A DNA stretch of 64,000 nucleotides from Parietichytrium sp. I65-24A (lineage: Eukaryota > Sar > Bigyra > Thraustochytrida > Thraustochytriidae). The translations under genes and the position numbers were made by a program. Where the stretch lies: positions 186,001 to 250,000 of the forward strand of contig BLSF01000061.1 of assembly GCA_012862575.1 (NCBI GenBank). Direction: 5' to 3'. This document shows positions 1-8,137 of this stretch, one piece after another. Numbering within the stretch: position 1 is the stretch's first letter; each line of letters begins with the position of its first letter. The notes below the pieces were generated by a model. It saw only the letters and a program-made list of their open reading frames with translations, was not told the DNA's origin and ran no database searches.

Positions 1-2
1 GC

Positions 3-200
3 GAGTTTGAAAGCTTAAAGTCGACGAACTCGCAATTGAGTACGAGGATCGGGGAATCGGAGACTCAACTCCTCGAGATGAAGTCTGAGCTCGAGGTTTT
101 AAAGACTGAGCGCGAGAATTTGTCTAAACAATACGAGGATTTGCACAATCAAATTCTCTCGATGCAGCGCATGACTTCGAGATCTGGATGGCGAACCTAA
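3..200 (+). CDS. C-terminal end of a coiled-coil protein (cut by window edge)
   Basis: A frame open from the first bases of the window ends in TAA at 198-200. The visible ~65 residues are rich in Glu, Lys, Leu and Gln with heptad-like spacing (LLEMKSELEVLKTEREN), typical of a coiled coil, then a short basic tail ending SGWRT. The start lies outside the window, so family and function cannot be judged. The reading is supported by the stop-free frame and the biased composition only. Confidence 0.5.
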   Translation, partial: EFESLKSTNSQLSTRIGESETQLLEMKSELEVLKTERENLSKQYEDLHNQILSMQRMTSRSGWRT

Positions 201-244
201 ACATAGACCAACCAACCTAACCTAACTGATAAACCTAGATATAG

Positions 245-697
245 ATGAACATAAAGGAACAAAAAAAGAACAAGTCGATGAGAAAACGAAAGGCCATTGC
301 TCAGTATGTGAAAAACGAACTTTTGGATCAGCAGAATCACGCATGCATGCATTGTGGTTGCAAATTAGAATTCACCGCCGATAGAATCGCGCTATTTGAC
401 ATTGATCATGTACTCAGGCATGCAGAGACGTCCGATGATCACATCTCAAACCTCCAAGCACTGTGTCTGCGCTGCCACCGAATCAAGACGGTTCGTGAGC
501 AGCGAGAAATTTCGGCACGACGAGGAGGTGCAGGAGGAGGTACTGGTGTTGGTGCTGGAAAGAAGGAACGTCGCACAACAAGGACTACAACTACTACTAC
601 TACTACTACTACTTTTGAAAAAGAAGAACAACAAGATTCAGGATCGGAGGAAAAAAAGTTTACAAACCCATTCCAAAAGTTCGAATTTCTTGATTGA
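245..697 (+). CDS. HNH endonuclease-like protein
   Basis: A 150-residue protein with a compact HNH nuclease core at about residues 34-80. A CMHC zinc pair comes first, then FDIDHV with the catalytic His preceded by Asp, then an HISNLQALCLRCH segment carrying the Asn and the second zinc pair. HNH enzymes of this size cut DNA as homing, restriction-like or repair nucleases. No intron or intein is seen around it, so it may be free-standing. The C-terminal third is low complexity: a Gly/Arg stretch, a run of Thr codons from an ACT microsatellite (about 588-612), then an acidic/basic tail. It begins 45 bases after the preceding stop. Confidence 0.8.
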   Translation: MNIKEQKKNKSMRKRKAIAQYVKNELLDQQNHACMHCGCKLEFTADRIALFDIDHVLRHAETSDDHISNLQALCLRCHRIKTVREQREISARRGGAGGGTGVGAGKKERRTTRTTTTTTTTTTFEKEEQQDSGSEEKKFTNPFQKFEFLD

Positions 698-715
698 AGT
701 TGAAGTTTCAAAAAT

Positions 716-1942
716 TTAGATTTTGCACAGATACAGCAGCGTCACACCTGTCAACACACTCAGGCATCCTAGCGTGATGAAAAATGGGTCCCAATCAGTC
801 GAGATCATCATTGGGACGGCTGGTGAGATGACAAAGTAAAAGAGCTCTTCAAACAAGACACAAAGTGCCGAGAAACGATCATCACCCGACTCCATGAGAT
901 GGATCACCACATTTGCATTGGTTGCGAACGAGTATGCACCATAAGAGATGAAGCCCATCAGGAGATAGGTCACCAAAAAGAGTGTCCAATTAGTACTCAG
1001 TGCGTGCAAACCGCCAAAGCAGACCAAGTAGACACCTTGTACGATCATCGCAATGTAAATGAGTCGAAAAAGTAGAAGGTGGGTGACTTTTTTATTCTCA
1101 ATAAACAGCATCGAAGTTGCGGTAAAGAGGAACAATCCTAGATCAAAGATGGACGAAATTAGCAACGCATGTTCAGTGCCCAGCTGCCACACATCCACTA
1201 GGTAGACACCCATCCAACTCGTCATCATATTGATCACACTCGAAGCCCAGAAAATTCCCAGCAATGTCAAGATGGTAACTTTTGACAAGAGCGGAAGAGG
1301 CACGGTGTTAGTTGCTACTTCTGCTGCTTCTTTCTTCAGATTCTGCTTTTGCTTTTGTTGCTTCCAGTAAAAGAGCAACCCAAACACCGCATAAAAAGTG
1401 CCGATCGAGAGAATGCTCCACATGATACCGCCATGACCACCGACTTTCAAGAAAATGTACGTGTACAAACGGGTCAATAAAATTCCTATGGCATTAAACA
1501 TTGGCAGTGCAAATATCTGAAACATCGAAGGCGGGCCATCATTCGCCCCACCATACAGGGCAAATAGAGAGTAAGTCTGAATGTCCTCCATTGTGTGCAA
1601 CCATGACAAGAAAGGTGCCAAAATCAGGTAGATGAGTTTTTCGGTAGGGAAATAGTAGAATAGTACACCAAATAGAATGTACCCCACGGATAGAAGTGTG
1701 TTCGTACAAGCAGCATTATTCAAGTTCATTTTAGACGATTTCAGAAAGACAGTAAAAGATACCGCCGCTAGCGTTGCGATTGTTTCGACAATGTCAATCA
1801 AGACAAACAGCCACTCGACATCCATCGGCTGGAATGCCTCGCTGTAAAATTCAACAAGGTATGGGCGAATGTTGATAAAGACATAGCTTGCCAGGCAATG
1901 TAGCACAAGATTGAAAGCTACAAGCCAGAAGGTCGAACACAT
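716..1942 (-). CDS. Major facilitator superfamily-like membrane transporter
   Basis: A 408-residue protein made almost entirely of hydrophobic segments, about 11-12 predicted membrane helices in two halves. A basic, Gln/Lys-rich cytoplasmic loop (KQQKQKQNLKKE, near residue 200) separates the halves, as in MFS carriers. The substrate cannot be read from the sequence. An in-frame ATG sits just behind a poly-T tract. The upstream ~170 bases carry an AGC/AAGC-rich leader seen before several other genes here. It converges on the HNH gene with 18 bases between the stops. Confidence 0.65.
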   Translation of the reverse strand: MCSTFWLVAFNLVLHCLASYVFINIRPYLVEFYSEAFQPMDVEWLFVLIDIVETIATLAAVSFTVFLKSSKMNLNNAACTNTLLSVGYILFGVLFYYFPTEKLIYLILAPFLSWLHTMEDIQTYSLFALYGGANDGPPSMFQIFALPMFNAIGILLTRLYTYIFLKVGGHGGIMWSILSIGTFYAVFGLLFYWKQQKQKQNLKKEAAEVATNTVPLPLLSKVTILTLLGIFWASSVINMMTSWMGVYLVDVWQLGTEHALLISSIFDLGLFLFTATSMLFIENKKVTHLLLFRLIYIAMIVQGVYLVCFGGLHALSTNWTLFLVTYLLMGFISYGAYSFATNANVVIHLMESGDDRFSALCVLFEELFYFVISPAVPMMISTDWDPFFITLGCLSVLTGVTLLYLCKI

Positions 1943-1989
1943 TCTCTTTTTTTTTTCTAGATTTGCTTTAAAGACTTACCACGTATAGG

Positions 1990-2115
1990 ATCATTTAATC
2001 ACCGCTGCTACTCGCCGCTGCTGCTTGTCACTACTGCTGCTGTTCGTTTCTTTGTCACAGCTGTCATTCTTTTTTTCTCTCGCGTGCTTTGCTTCGCTTC
2101 GCTTTGCTTTGGGAA
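1990..2115 (-). promoter_or_regulatory. AGC-rich leader upstream of the MFS gene
   Basis: Read on the minus strand, this stretch is built of CAAAGCGAAGC, AGCAGCAG and similar units just upstream of the start at 1942. The same composition precedes the genes starting at 18190, 29216 (-), 33955 (-), 37381, 42549, 44253 and 55869. It may be a 5' untranslated leader. Confidence 0.4.
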
Positions 2116-2142
2116 AAAAAAATCGCAGTAAATAGCAATAAC

Positions 2143-3105
2143 TTAGGTTTTATTATACATAAAGTAAGGAGTCTTAGTCGACATGATTCGCGCCTCACTC
2201 TCGCATTGTTTACGAATCTCTAGTGGAATTCCTACGAGTCCCATCCAGGACACCTTGTCCAAGAATTTCAACTCGCGTAAAAATGGTTTGTCCTTGCTGC
2301 TGAAATTCAGTTGACGAAGGAATTTTTTGTCCTTCTTAAGACTTGCCATATTGAAACCCCAGCTACTTCCAAAGGAGGGGATGTTGGCTATGTAAGGCTG
2401 CACGTGATCGTTTCCAAAAACAGTTCGCAGAGTGTTATAAATGACCGTAAAACATTGATCTTGTGCGTTGAAAACCGCTGCTGGACCAGATTGCGTCACA
2501 AAAACCCCATCGTCCGTTAAGCGCTCGCGGATCATTCTGTAAAATTCCACAGTATACAGATTGAAGCCAGGCGAGTTCTCCACCGGGTCACAAATATCCA
2601 TGATGATTAGATCAAACTTGTCGTCTGGATGGTCGCGCAACCATTTCTCTGCATCTTCGTAGGCAATCGTCAGACGCGGATCTTTGTCCGAATTCTGATT
2701 CCATTCAGGTAGGTAGATCCTACACAAATCGCACGCCTCTTTATCAATGTCTACCATCATGACGTGTCCGACATTCCCATGTCGCAGAACTTCCCTCGCA
2801 GTTGCGAATTCACCGCCGCCGCCGATGAAAACGGAGAGTCGCTTTTTCTTGGCTGTTTCTTCTAGCGCCAACAATGCTGGGTGCACGAGCGATTCATGGT
2901 AGATGTGCTCATCCGCCGCGGCACTCTGCGTTTCACCATCGAGTACCAGCGTCTTTCCAAACTGGTGAGTTTCGAGGATCTCAACGTGTTGAAATTCAGT
3001 CTGTACACTTGTAAGGTGTTTCTTGACTGACATTACCACACTGAGCGAGTCAGAAAGTTCTTCAGTGTGGTAAGCAAACTCTTTGTCATTCTCATGATCA
3101 ATCAT
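2143..3105 (-). CDS. Thermospermine/spermidine synthase-like aminopropyltransferase
   Basis: A 320-residue enzyme that should move an aminopropyl group from decarboxylated S-adenosylmethionine to a polyamine. It resembles the ACL5 (thermospermine synthase) branch more than classical spermidine synthase: LVLDGETQSAAADE, YHESLVHPALL, the nucleotide loop GGGGEFATAREVLRHG, the acidic MVDID strand end, IIMDICDP, LYTVEFYRMI, FVTQSGPAAVF and IPSFGSSWGFNMAS appear in family order. Length fits the family (about 300-340). Its ATG overlaps the TGA of the AdoMetDC gene by four bases (3102-3105), so the two are probably expressed together. The product cannot be fixed by eye; thermospermine is the best guess, spermidine or spermine are alternatives. 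Confidence 0.88.
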   Translation of the reverse strand: MIDHENDKEFAYHTEELSDSLSVVMSVKKHLTSVQTEFQHVEILETHQFGKTLVLDGETQSAAADEHIYHESLVHPALLALEETAKKKRLSVFIGGGGEFATAREVLRHGNVGHVMMVDIDKEACDLCRIYLPEWNQNSDKDPRLTIAYEDAEKWLRDHPDDKFDLIIMDICDPVENSPGFNLYTVEFYRMIRERLTDDGVFVTQSGPAAVFNAQDQCFTVIYNTLRTVFGNDHVQPYIANIPSFGSSWGFNMASLKKDKKFLRQLNFSSKDKPFLRELKFLDKVSWMGLVGIPLEIRKQCESEARIMSTKTPYFMYNKT

Positions 3106-3974
3106 TCTTTTTTTTCTTCGTTTTTAGTTTTGTGTACAGTGGTATATATAGTACTTGGGACCGCAGTAAAAAAGCAGTGTTTTTGGTTGTACCCAGATGG
3201 TATTACTGGGAGGAGATTGAATGGTTCGTTATTCAACACAATAGTAATGCGTCGCGGCTCGAATGCACAGATCGCCTTGCTGAGAAAGAAGCTTATATCA
3301 CTCACATCATTCACCTCTAAACTTGCGTAGGAAAACTCGCGAGGCTCAGGTGTCACGTGGATGGTGAGATACTTACTGGGGTCGCATTTCAGAAATCCAT
3401 TCATCGAATACCCACATGGTTGAAAGAAGTGCTCATCCAATCCATCTGCACAACAACAGTCTGTGGGAATTCTCGCGTGGTCAAAAGAGATTTCATCCAT
3501 CATGATGGTCAGTTTATTGTTGTTGTTGTTGATAGAGGAAGAAGCTGACAACCAGATCAAATTGTCATCATCATCAACGAGCTTCTCAACGCATACTTGT
3601 TGTCCTGTGTAGTCTCTCATCATCGCAACTTCTTTGTCTAGGTGCCATTGCAACTCCGGTTTCACATAGTTCCTACGACTGAATGTAAAAGAAGCAGTTG
3701 ACAGTCTCTTAATTATTGGTAGAATACATTCTAGCAAAACAGTGCCACCGCAAGTCTTAATGCACACGTAGTGGTCGTATACAAAGAGACTACTCTCTGA
3801 TAGCAAATAAGCGTCCAAGTGTCTGTTGGAGATCTTGGACAATATTTTACAATTCGCACAGGATAGGATCTCGTGCCAGTCCTTCTCTGTCAACGTTGTT
3901 CGTAGATTCTGCTCACTGGTCACCTCCAAATTCTTCTCAGTGCCTTCGAAGAATCCAACCACCAGCTCCTCCAT
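3102..3974 (-). CDS. S-adenosylmethionine decarboxylase proenzyme (eukaryotic type)
   Basis: A 290-residue eukaryotic-type AdoMetDC, which makes decarboxylated AdoMet, the aminopropyl donor for polyamines. FFEGTEKNLEV holds the two active-site Glu (E10, E13). LSESSLF holds the self-cleavage site, giving the pyruvoyl group from Ser61. KTCGG holds the catalytic Cys75. FFQPCGYSMNG and TIHVTPEPREFSY carry the processing Ser and His. All key residues of the family appear present. The protein is shorter than the ~330-residue human enzyme. The next gene in the same direction, overlapping by four bases, is the enzyme that would use its product. Confidence 0.93.
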   Translation of the reverse strand: MEELVVGFFEGTEKNLEVTSEQNLRTTLTEKDWHEILSCANCKILSKISNRHLDAYLLSESSLFVYDHYVCIKTCGGTVLLECILPIIKRLSTASFTFSRRNYVKPELQWHLDKEVAMMRDYTGQQVCVEKLVDDDDNLIWLSASSSINNNNNKLTIMMDEISFDHARIPTDCCCADGLDEHFFQPCGYSMNGFLKCDPSKYLTIHVTPEPREFSYASLEVNDVSDISFFLSKAICAFEPRRITIVLNNEPFNLLPVIPSGYNQKHCFFTAVPSTIYTTVHKTKNEEKKE

Positions 3975-4117
3975 TTTTTTAAACTACTATCAGTTGCACT
4001 ATGTATTTACATATATTACAGATAAAACATAACACATCTTAGTCTCAACGCGCGCACTCAGACAGTCACCGAAAGCAGCAGGCAAACACGCGAGGCCGCG
4101 CGAGGTCGCATGCAGGG

Positions 4118-5443
4118 ATGATAAGGAAGCGGAAACTTTTCTCTGGTCCGAAATGGGACGCACTGAGCGAGCGGAAGAAGAGCCTCCTCCGTCGGGCTTA
4201 TTTCGACGAGAGGCCTTTCTATGATCTGCCGAGCTTTCGCGATGCAAAGGAGTTTAGTGGCGACGAGGAGGAGGTGAGCGATGACGAAGACGAGGAGGAG
4301 CAGGGGCATAAACAGAAAGAAATACCGCGGGCCGGAGAGCTTGTAGCGTCGGCGGCGGCGACGACGACGGGAGCATCGGTGCAGACAGAAGAAGAAGAAG
4401 AAGACGTTCAAATACTAAACCACGCGCCCGAAAAAACAAGTGTGGTGGTAGTGCCGGCAAACATCCAACAACATCCAACATCTGATACATTCATGTCACC
4501 GAGAAAGCGATTGAAGAAAAACTGGAGGTCGGATAGAAGGTCCAGAGTGTTGTGGACACAATCCTCACAATCGTGGGCACAGCTCGCCGAAAAACTGCAG
4601 AGCAAAAATACCGATGTCAACTCGAAAGAGATCGAGCAGGACATTATCAAACTGGCCAAAGAACGAGAACAACAGACCATTGTCGAGAGATGCGATTCGT
4701 ACAGCTCCATCGAAGGTAGACATATTCTCAATTTAGTAGGTCCGACTGACTGGGTGGACGGCGCAACCATTCTCCGATACTTTTACACGCTTCAACTCGA
4801 AGAAGTGAAGACGATTGAAGAGAAACAGCGGCGAAGGTGGGCATATACCCTTGTCATGGACTTTACGAATGTGGAAACACAACGCATGTCCTTGGAGAGC
4901 AAAGATTTGCCCATCTGTCATTGGAACCGACCGGCTACAAATTCATCAATTGAGGATGTGGAGTTTTTAATTGTCCCGTTCCTGATGAACTGTCATTGGT
5001 CGATGTTTACTGTGTGGCCTGAGCGCAAGGAGATCTTTTACTATGATTCAATTGGCGGGAGGAATCGGTTGCAAGACTTTATGGTCAATGAAGCAATCAT
5101 GCGGATATTGACAAAGTATATCTTGACCGATCAAGAAATTAGTGCAGCGGCGAAGCGGTACGAGAGTGGTGCTAGTAGTAGTAGCACAGATGAAGATTTG
5201 GATGTCAATGAGCTTGTTCAAATAATCTGTCAACGGGAATGGAAAATTAAATGGGGTCACTCACCCAAACAAAACAATGGCTATGACTGCGGCGTGCACG
5301 TGATGAGAAATGCAAGGCATTTGATCAAATCAAAGCGTCGAGATTGCACGGGACTTGGGACTGTTCAGTTACATGAGCGGGTTGAAATGGCGAAATTCAT
5401 CTTGCAGCATATTTGCGATGATCCGAATTTTACAGAACTATAG
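4118..5443 (+). CDS. Ulp1/SENP-like cysteine protease (C48 family)
   Basis: A 441-residue protein with an acidic, low-complexity N-terminal half (about 45-105, Glu/Asp-rich) and a C48 protease domain from about residue 200. Catalytic elements are in order: His293 in NCHWSMF, Asp310 in YYDSIGG, the oxyanion Gln385 and the nucleophile Cys391 in KQNNGYDCGVHV. Such enzymes cleave SUMO or a SUMO-like tag, or in large DNA viruses process virion proteins. The WVDGATILRYF segment near residue 210 resembles the substrate-binding start of the family. Which role applies is not decidable here. Confidence 0.87.
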   Translation: MIRKRKLFSGPKWDALSERKKSLLRRAYFDERPFYDLPSFRDAKEFSGDEEEVSDDEDEEEQGHKQKEIPRAGELVASAAATTTGASVQTEEEEEDVQILNHAPEKTSVVVVPANIQQHPTSDTFMSPRKRLKKNWRSDRRSRVLWTQSSQSWAQLAEKLQSKNTDVNSKEIEQDIIKLAKEREQQTIVERCDSYSSIEGRHILNLVGPTDWVDGATILRYFYTLQLEEVKTIEEKQRRRWAYTLVMDFTNVETQRMSLESKDLPICHWNRPATNSSIEDVEFLIVPFLMNCHWSMFTVWPERKEIFYYDSIGGRNRLQDFMVNEAIMRILTKYILTDQEISAAAKRYESGASSSSTDEDLDVNELVQIICQREWKIKWGHSPKQNNGYDCGVHVMRNARHLIKSKRRDCTGLGTVQLHERVEMAKFILQHICDDPNFTEL

Positions 5444-5482
5444 ACGTGTGCGCGTGATTGTATAATAAATTAAATAAAAGAG

Positions 5483-6085
5483 ATGTTGCATATGGGATAC
5501 GAGCAAATTGTTCATTCGACGACCACAGCGGGAAAGATGTCTAATGAAGATCCACACATCAAGGATGACGATCTAAAAAAACTCGAGGCAATGGAAAAGC
5601 ACCTTGATGAATTACTTTACCTCCGACTGTTCTGTGGATCAAATGAGGAGCTCAAGCATCTGATTGAGAAATCAATGCGGAATGAGAAGGAGTACATTGC
5701 CAATCTATCAATGGATAACCGCGCATTTCGTTCATGGACGTGGGTTTTAGCCATCAAGAAGTTCATGTCGGATTGGCTGGTCCTACTCTTCACTGCACTA
5801 GCAGGCAGCTCAGCCTTTCTATTGACGCTCCAATTCAACGAACTTTTAAAGACACTCACGGCCGATAGTTATGACAGCGGCGACCCCATCGTCACGCGAA
5901 ACGAAATTATTGCCGTCTTGTGTGTCATTGCGACGTGTTTCAGCTTTTTCTTGAAACTCACCAAATACTACAACACTGCCATCACCCAGCGATTTTCAGA
6001 GAATGTGCGCGCAAAGGTACTGCATGCCATCAAAAAAAGTAGAAGAAAGAATAGTAGTAAATCATTTCATGATAATATCATCTAA
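5483..6085 (+). CDS. Two-helix membrane protein of unknown family
   Basis: A 200-residue protein with a charged N-terminal helical half and two strong membrane helices (about 88-112 and 135-155) followed by a basic C-terminal tail (KKSRRKNSSK). The layout resembles two-TM effector-type proteins such as SLATT domains in topology, but no diagnostic motif is visible and no function is assigned. It starts 40 bases after the protease stop, and its end abuts the stop of the opposing gene at 6086. A second in-frame ATG (MSNEDPH, codon 19) is an equally plausible start. Confidence 0.6.
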   Translation: MLHMGYEQIVHSTTTAGKMSNEDPHIKDDDLKKLEAMEKHLDELLYLRLFCGSNEELKHLIEKSMRNEKEYIANLSMDNRAFRSWTWVLAIKKFMSDWLVLLFTALAGSSAFLLTLQFNELLKTLTADSYDSGDPIVTRNEIIAVLCVIATCFSFFLKLTKYYNTAITQRFSENVRAKVLHAIKKSRRKNSSKSFHDNII

Positions 6086-6445
6086 TTAACACCCATCTCC
6101 TTGGATCAAAAAGATGCTTGAATCTGCGTCGGTCGATTTGGTAAAGATTGCCGCATTGTCATTGTCCCCGTCCCAGTACATTGTTTCGCAATACTGGTAG
6201 ATCAAGCACCCAAAGACGTCCTCATTGTTGTAGTAGTACACGCTCATGGCGACATGGCAGTTCACGTTACCAGCACAAGCAGTCTCCATACAAGCCTCTT
6301 GACTATCGAATTCTCGAATCAAACTGCTCCCGTCCGCATGTGTCAGGATGATGGATGTCAATGGATTGCAAATGCACGAGTACGACACGGGGGTTATTGC
6401 GACCGCTGATTGTAAAAAAAGAATAATGAAGGCTGGAAAAATCAT
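6086..6445 (-). CDS. Small secreted Cys-rich protein
   Basis: A 119-residue protein opening with a clear signal peptide (MIFPAFIILFLQSAVA) followed by a Cys-containing mature part of about 100 residues. Eight cysteines (SCICN, CMETAC, NCHV, GCLIYQYC, GDGC) suggest disulphide bonding outside the cell. No known fold is recognised. It belongs with the other secreted proteins of this window (6487, 41114 and 57966, all minus strand). Confidence 0.65.
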   Translation of the reverse strand: MIFPAFIILFLQSAVAITPVSYSCICNPLTSIILTHADGSSLIREFDSQEACMETACAGNVNCHVAMSVYYYNNEDVFGCLIYQYCETMYWDGDNDNAAIFTKSTDADSSIFLIQGDGC

Positions 6446-6486
6446 CGTTTTATTATTTATTGGATATTTCTTCGATTCGTATATGT

Positions 6487-6720
6487 TTACTTGCGAGTTG
6501 GTGACTTGATCTTGGTTGGATCCTTGACGTCTTTGGTTTGCAGCTTGCGAGCTGGTGACTTAATCTTGGATGGTTCCTGGACGTCTTTAGTTTGCAAGAG
6601 ACGATAACCAACCTCATCAGCATTTGTCGGAACAACCCGAAGCGATCGATCAGCGTTTGCTGAGGACGCAAGAACTGCAAACATGCATGCACTTGAAGCG
6701 ACAACTTGAGTAAACTTCAT
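6487..6720 (-). CDS. Small secreted peptide with RxLR-like motif and internal repeat
   Basis: A 77-residue protein with a signal peptide (about residues 1-23, ending ASSANA) directly followed by RSLR at residues 25-28. This matches the RxLR pattern of oomycete host-directed effectors, although the motif lies closer to the signal peptide than usual and no dEER motif is clear. The mature part is a tandem repeat of about 19 residues built on LQTKDV and KIKSPARK. A TATATACTTG-like box lies ~26 bases upstream (6746-6757). A chance tetrapeptide match cannot be excluded; secretion itself is well supported. Confidence 0.6.
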   Translation of the reverse strand: MKFTQVVASSACMFAVLASSANADRSLRVVPTNADEVGYRLLQTKDVQEPSKIKSPARKLQTKDVKDPTKIKSPTRK

Positions 6721-6745
6721 CCTTTAATGAACACATTTTTTTCCT

Positions 6746-6757
6746 ACAAGTATATAT
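6746..6757 (-). promoter_or_regulatory. TATATACTTG-like promoter box
   Basis: Minus-strand ATATATACTTGT about 26 bases upstream of the small secreted gene. Near-identical boxes lie upstream of the genes starting at 35272 (-), 59485 (-) and near 50391 (+), so a shared promoter element is likely. Confidence 0.5.
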
Positions 6758-6761
6758 GTTC

Positions 6762-7088
6762 TTAAATCAATCTACCATTCCGATACAACTTGTCCACATG
6801 CAAACATGACTGCAGAAAACAGTTGATCGTCTTCTTGTCGGTCATGGTACTCTTCTCATCAATATACACATCATGAACTGAATCACAAAGACTCGTAAAG
6901 GCTGGATGATACTCGTTCAAATCGTACCCGTAAATGGTGACTACCTTGAGGTAACGCATCCTCCAGTCATGCGAAGGTTGGCTTGTTGGCAAGCCGTACA
7001 CCCAAAAGACGGTGTCATAGTTTGGAAGGTCAAGGACAATTGCAGGGTCTTCGGTAAAGATGATGCAGTATTTTTTTTTTAAGGACAT
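6762..7088 (-). CDS. Small hypothetical protein
   Basis: About 108 residues from the ATG at 7088. The sequence is of globular composition with aromatic residues (VFWVYGLPTS, DWRMRYLKVVTIYGYD) and three cysteines. I do not recognise a family. It lies between the RxLR-like gene and the kinase gene on the same strand, with about 45 bases to each neighbour, which supports a real compact gene. Confidence 0.5.
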   Translation of the reverse strand: MSLKKKYCIIFTEDPAIVLDLPNYDTVFWVYGLPTSQPSHDWRMRYLKVVTIYGYDLNEYHPAFTSLCDSVHDVYIDEKSTMTDKKTINCFLQSCLHVDKLYRNGRLI

Positions 7089-7134
7089 CAAAAAATACTA
7101 CTGTCGCTTGTTTTTTAAAAAACACATCTTTATT

Positions 7135-8073
7135 CTATCTTTGGTGCATGATCAGTAAAAGTTCCAAGGTGGGTCGTATACATCGCTCAAAGACCTTTTG
7201 ACACTCTTTGTTCTTGGCACAGACTGTGTCTTTAATTTCCGTCCATCTTTGGATCATCGGTAAGCACACTTCTAGTTGAACAAATTCCAAGTACTTTTCA
7301 CTCATCGATCGCAAAAATTGTGGCATCCATTTATCAACTGTCAAGTCTATAAAAAAACGAACATGATGCTTCATCTCGTGGTATGCCAGTGAATTGAGCA
7401 TCATCACTCCAAGTGCGTAATAATCTCGATGCTTTAGCACATGAAGTGTCAACTCTTTGATGTCTTCTTCTGTTGTTCCAAACCCATTGATGCATCTTGC
7501 ATGAAAATACAACGATAGTGGAGACATGTACCCAGGTGTTCCGGTGGGCCGAATGTCATAGCAAAAGGACTTGAAATTTGTAAAGTCAATTCGATCGTAC
7601 AGTAGCGACAGATCAAAATCGATGAATTTACAATGACCGTCAAGAAAGATTACGTTCTCCTCTTTAATGTCACCGTGTATCAGCCGCAATTCATCATGCA
7701 TGAATGCAATGCCTTTCAGTAAATGTCTGTACCCTTCATTGTTGTTGTCCGTCAGAACATAGTTTGGGTGGTCGTAGGTAAGCACCTCCCCGAATTCTAC
7801 CATGATGTGTTTTTTCGTGGAATAGAGCACAATCCGATTACCAGCTTTGACCAGTTTAATGGACATCTTATTAGGATGGCGATAAGCGGGGATGAACTCA
7901 TTCGGTTTCTTCATACTCAGGAGAAGCTGTTTAATCTCACGAGCGTTCGTTGCGTCGGTTTTAAAACTTAGTTTATCGTCCGCAAACTCGATGGCCACAA
8001 ATCCGCGATCACTCGATGACGAGCGAGTGTTATAGCATTTCACAATCCCACTTGTTGTGTTGTTGTCGTTCAT
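7135..8073 (-). CDS. Divergent serine/threonine protein kinase
   Basis: A 312-residue kinase-like protein. The catalytic loop reads HGDIKEEN (D135, N140; HGD replaces the usual HRD), the metal motif is IDFDLS (D152, DFD for DFG), and the activation segment ends GTPGYMSP. The N-lobe is weak: no clear glycine-rich loop is seen, and the ATP-binding Lys may be in MSIKLVK. GFSTP-type viral or atypical kinases often diverge in this way. It is probably cytoplasmic, with no membrane segment. Activity is likely but unproven because of the N-lobe. Confidence 0.8.
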   Translation of the reverse strand: MNDNNTTSGIVKCYNTRSSSSDRGFVAIEFADDKLSFKTDATNAREIKQLLLSMKKPNEFIPAYRHPNKMSIKLVKAGNRIVLYSTKKHIMVEFGEVLTYDHPNYVLTDNNNEGYRHLLKGIAFMHDELRLIHGDIKEENVIFLDGHCKFIDFDLSLLYDRIDFTNFKSFCYDIRPTGTPGYMSPLSLYFHARCINGFGTTEEDIKELTLHVLKHRDYYALGVMMLNSLAYHEMKHHVRFFIDLTVDKWMPQFLRSMSEKYLEFVQLEVCLPMIQRWTEIKDTVCAKNKECQKVFERCIRPTLELLLIMHQR

Positions 8074-8137
8074 ATTTCTCTTTTTTTAACCCTTTTCCTC
8101 CCTTCATATATTTTGTTGAAGAATCCCCTAACCCTAA

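Noticed and set aside
3067-3330. Plus-strand frame over the AdoMetDC/synthase junction
   Set aside because: Shadow frame; both minus-strand genes carry full family motifs.
8118-8136. CCCTAACCCTAA telomere-like motif (also near 37065)
   Set aside because: Only about two units each, beside genes; no telomeric array.
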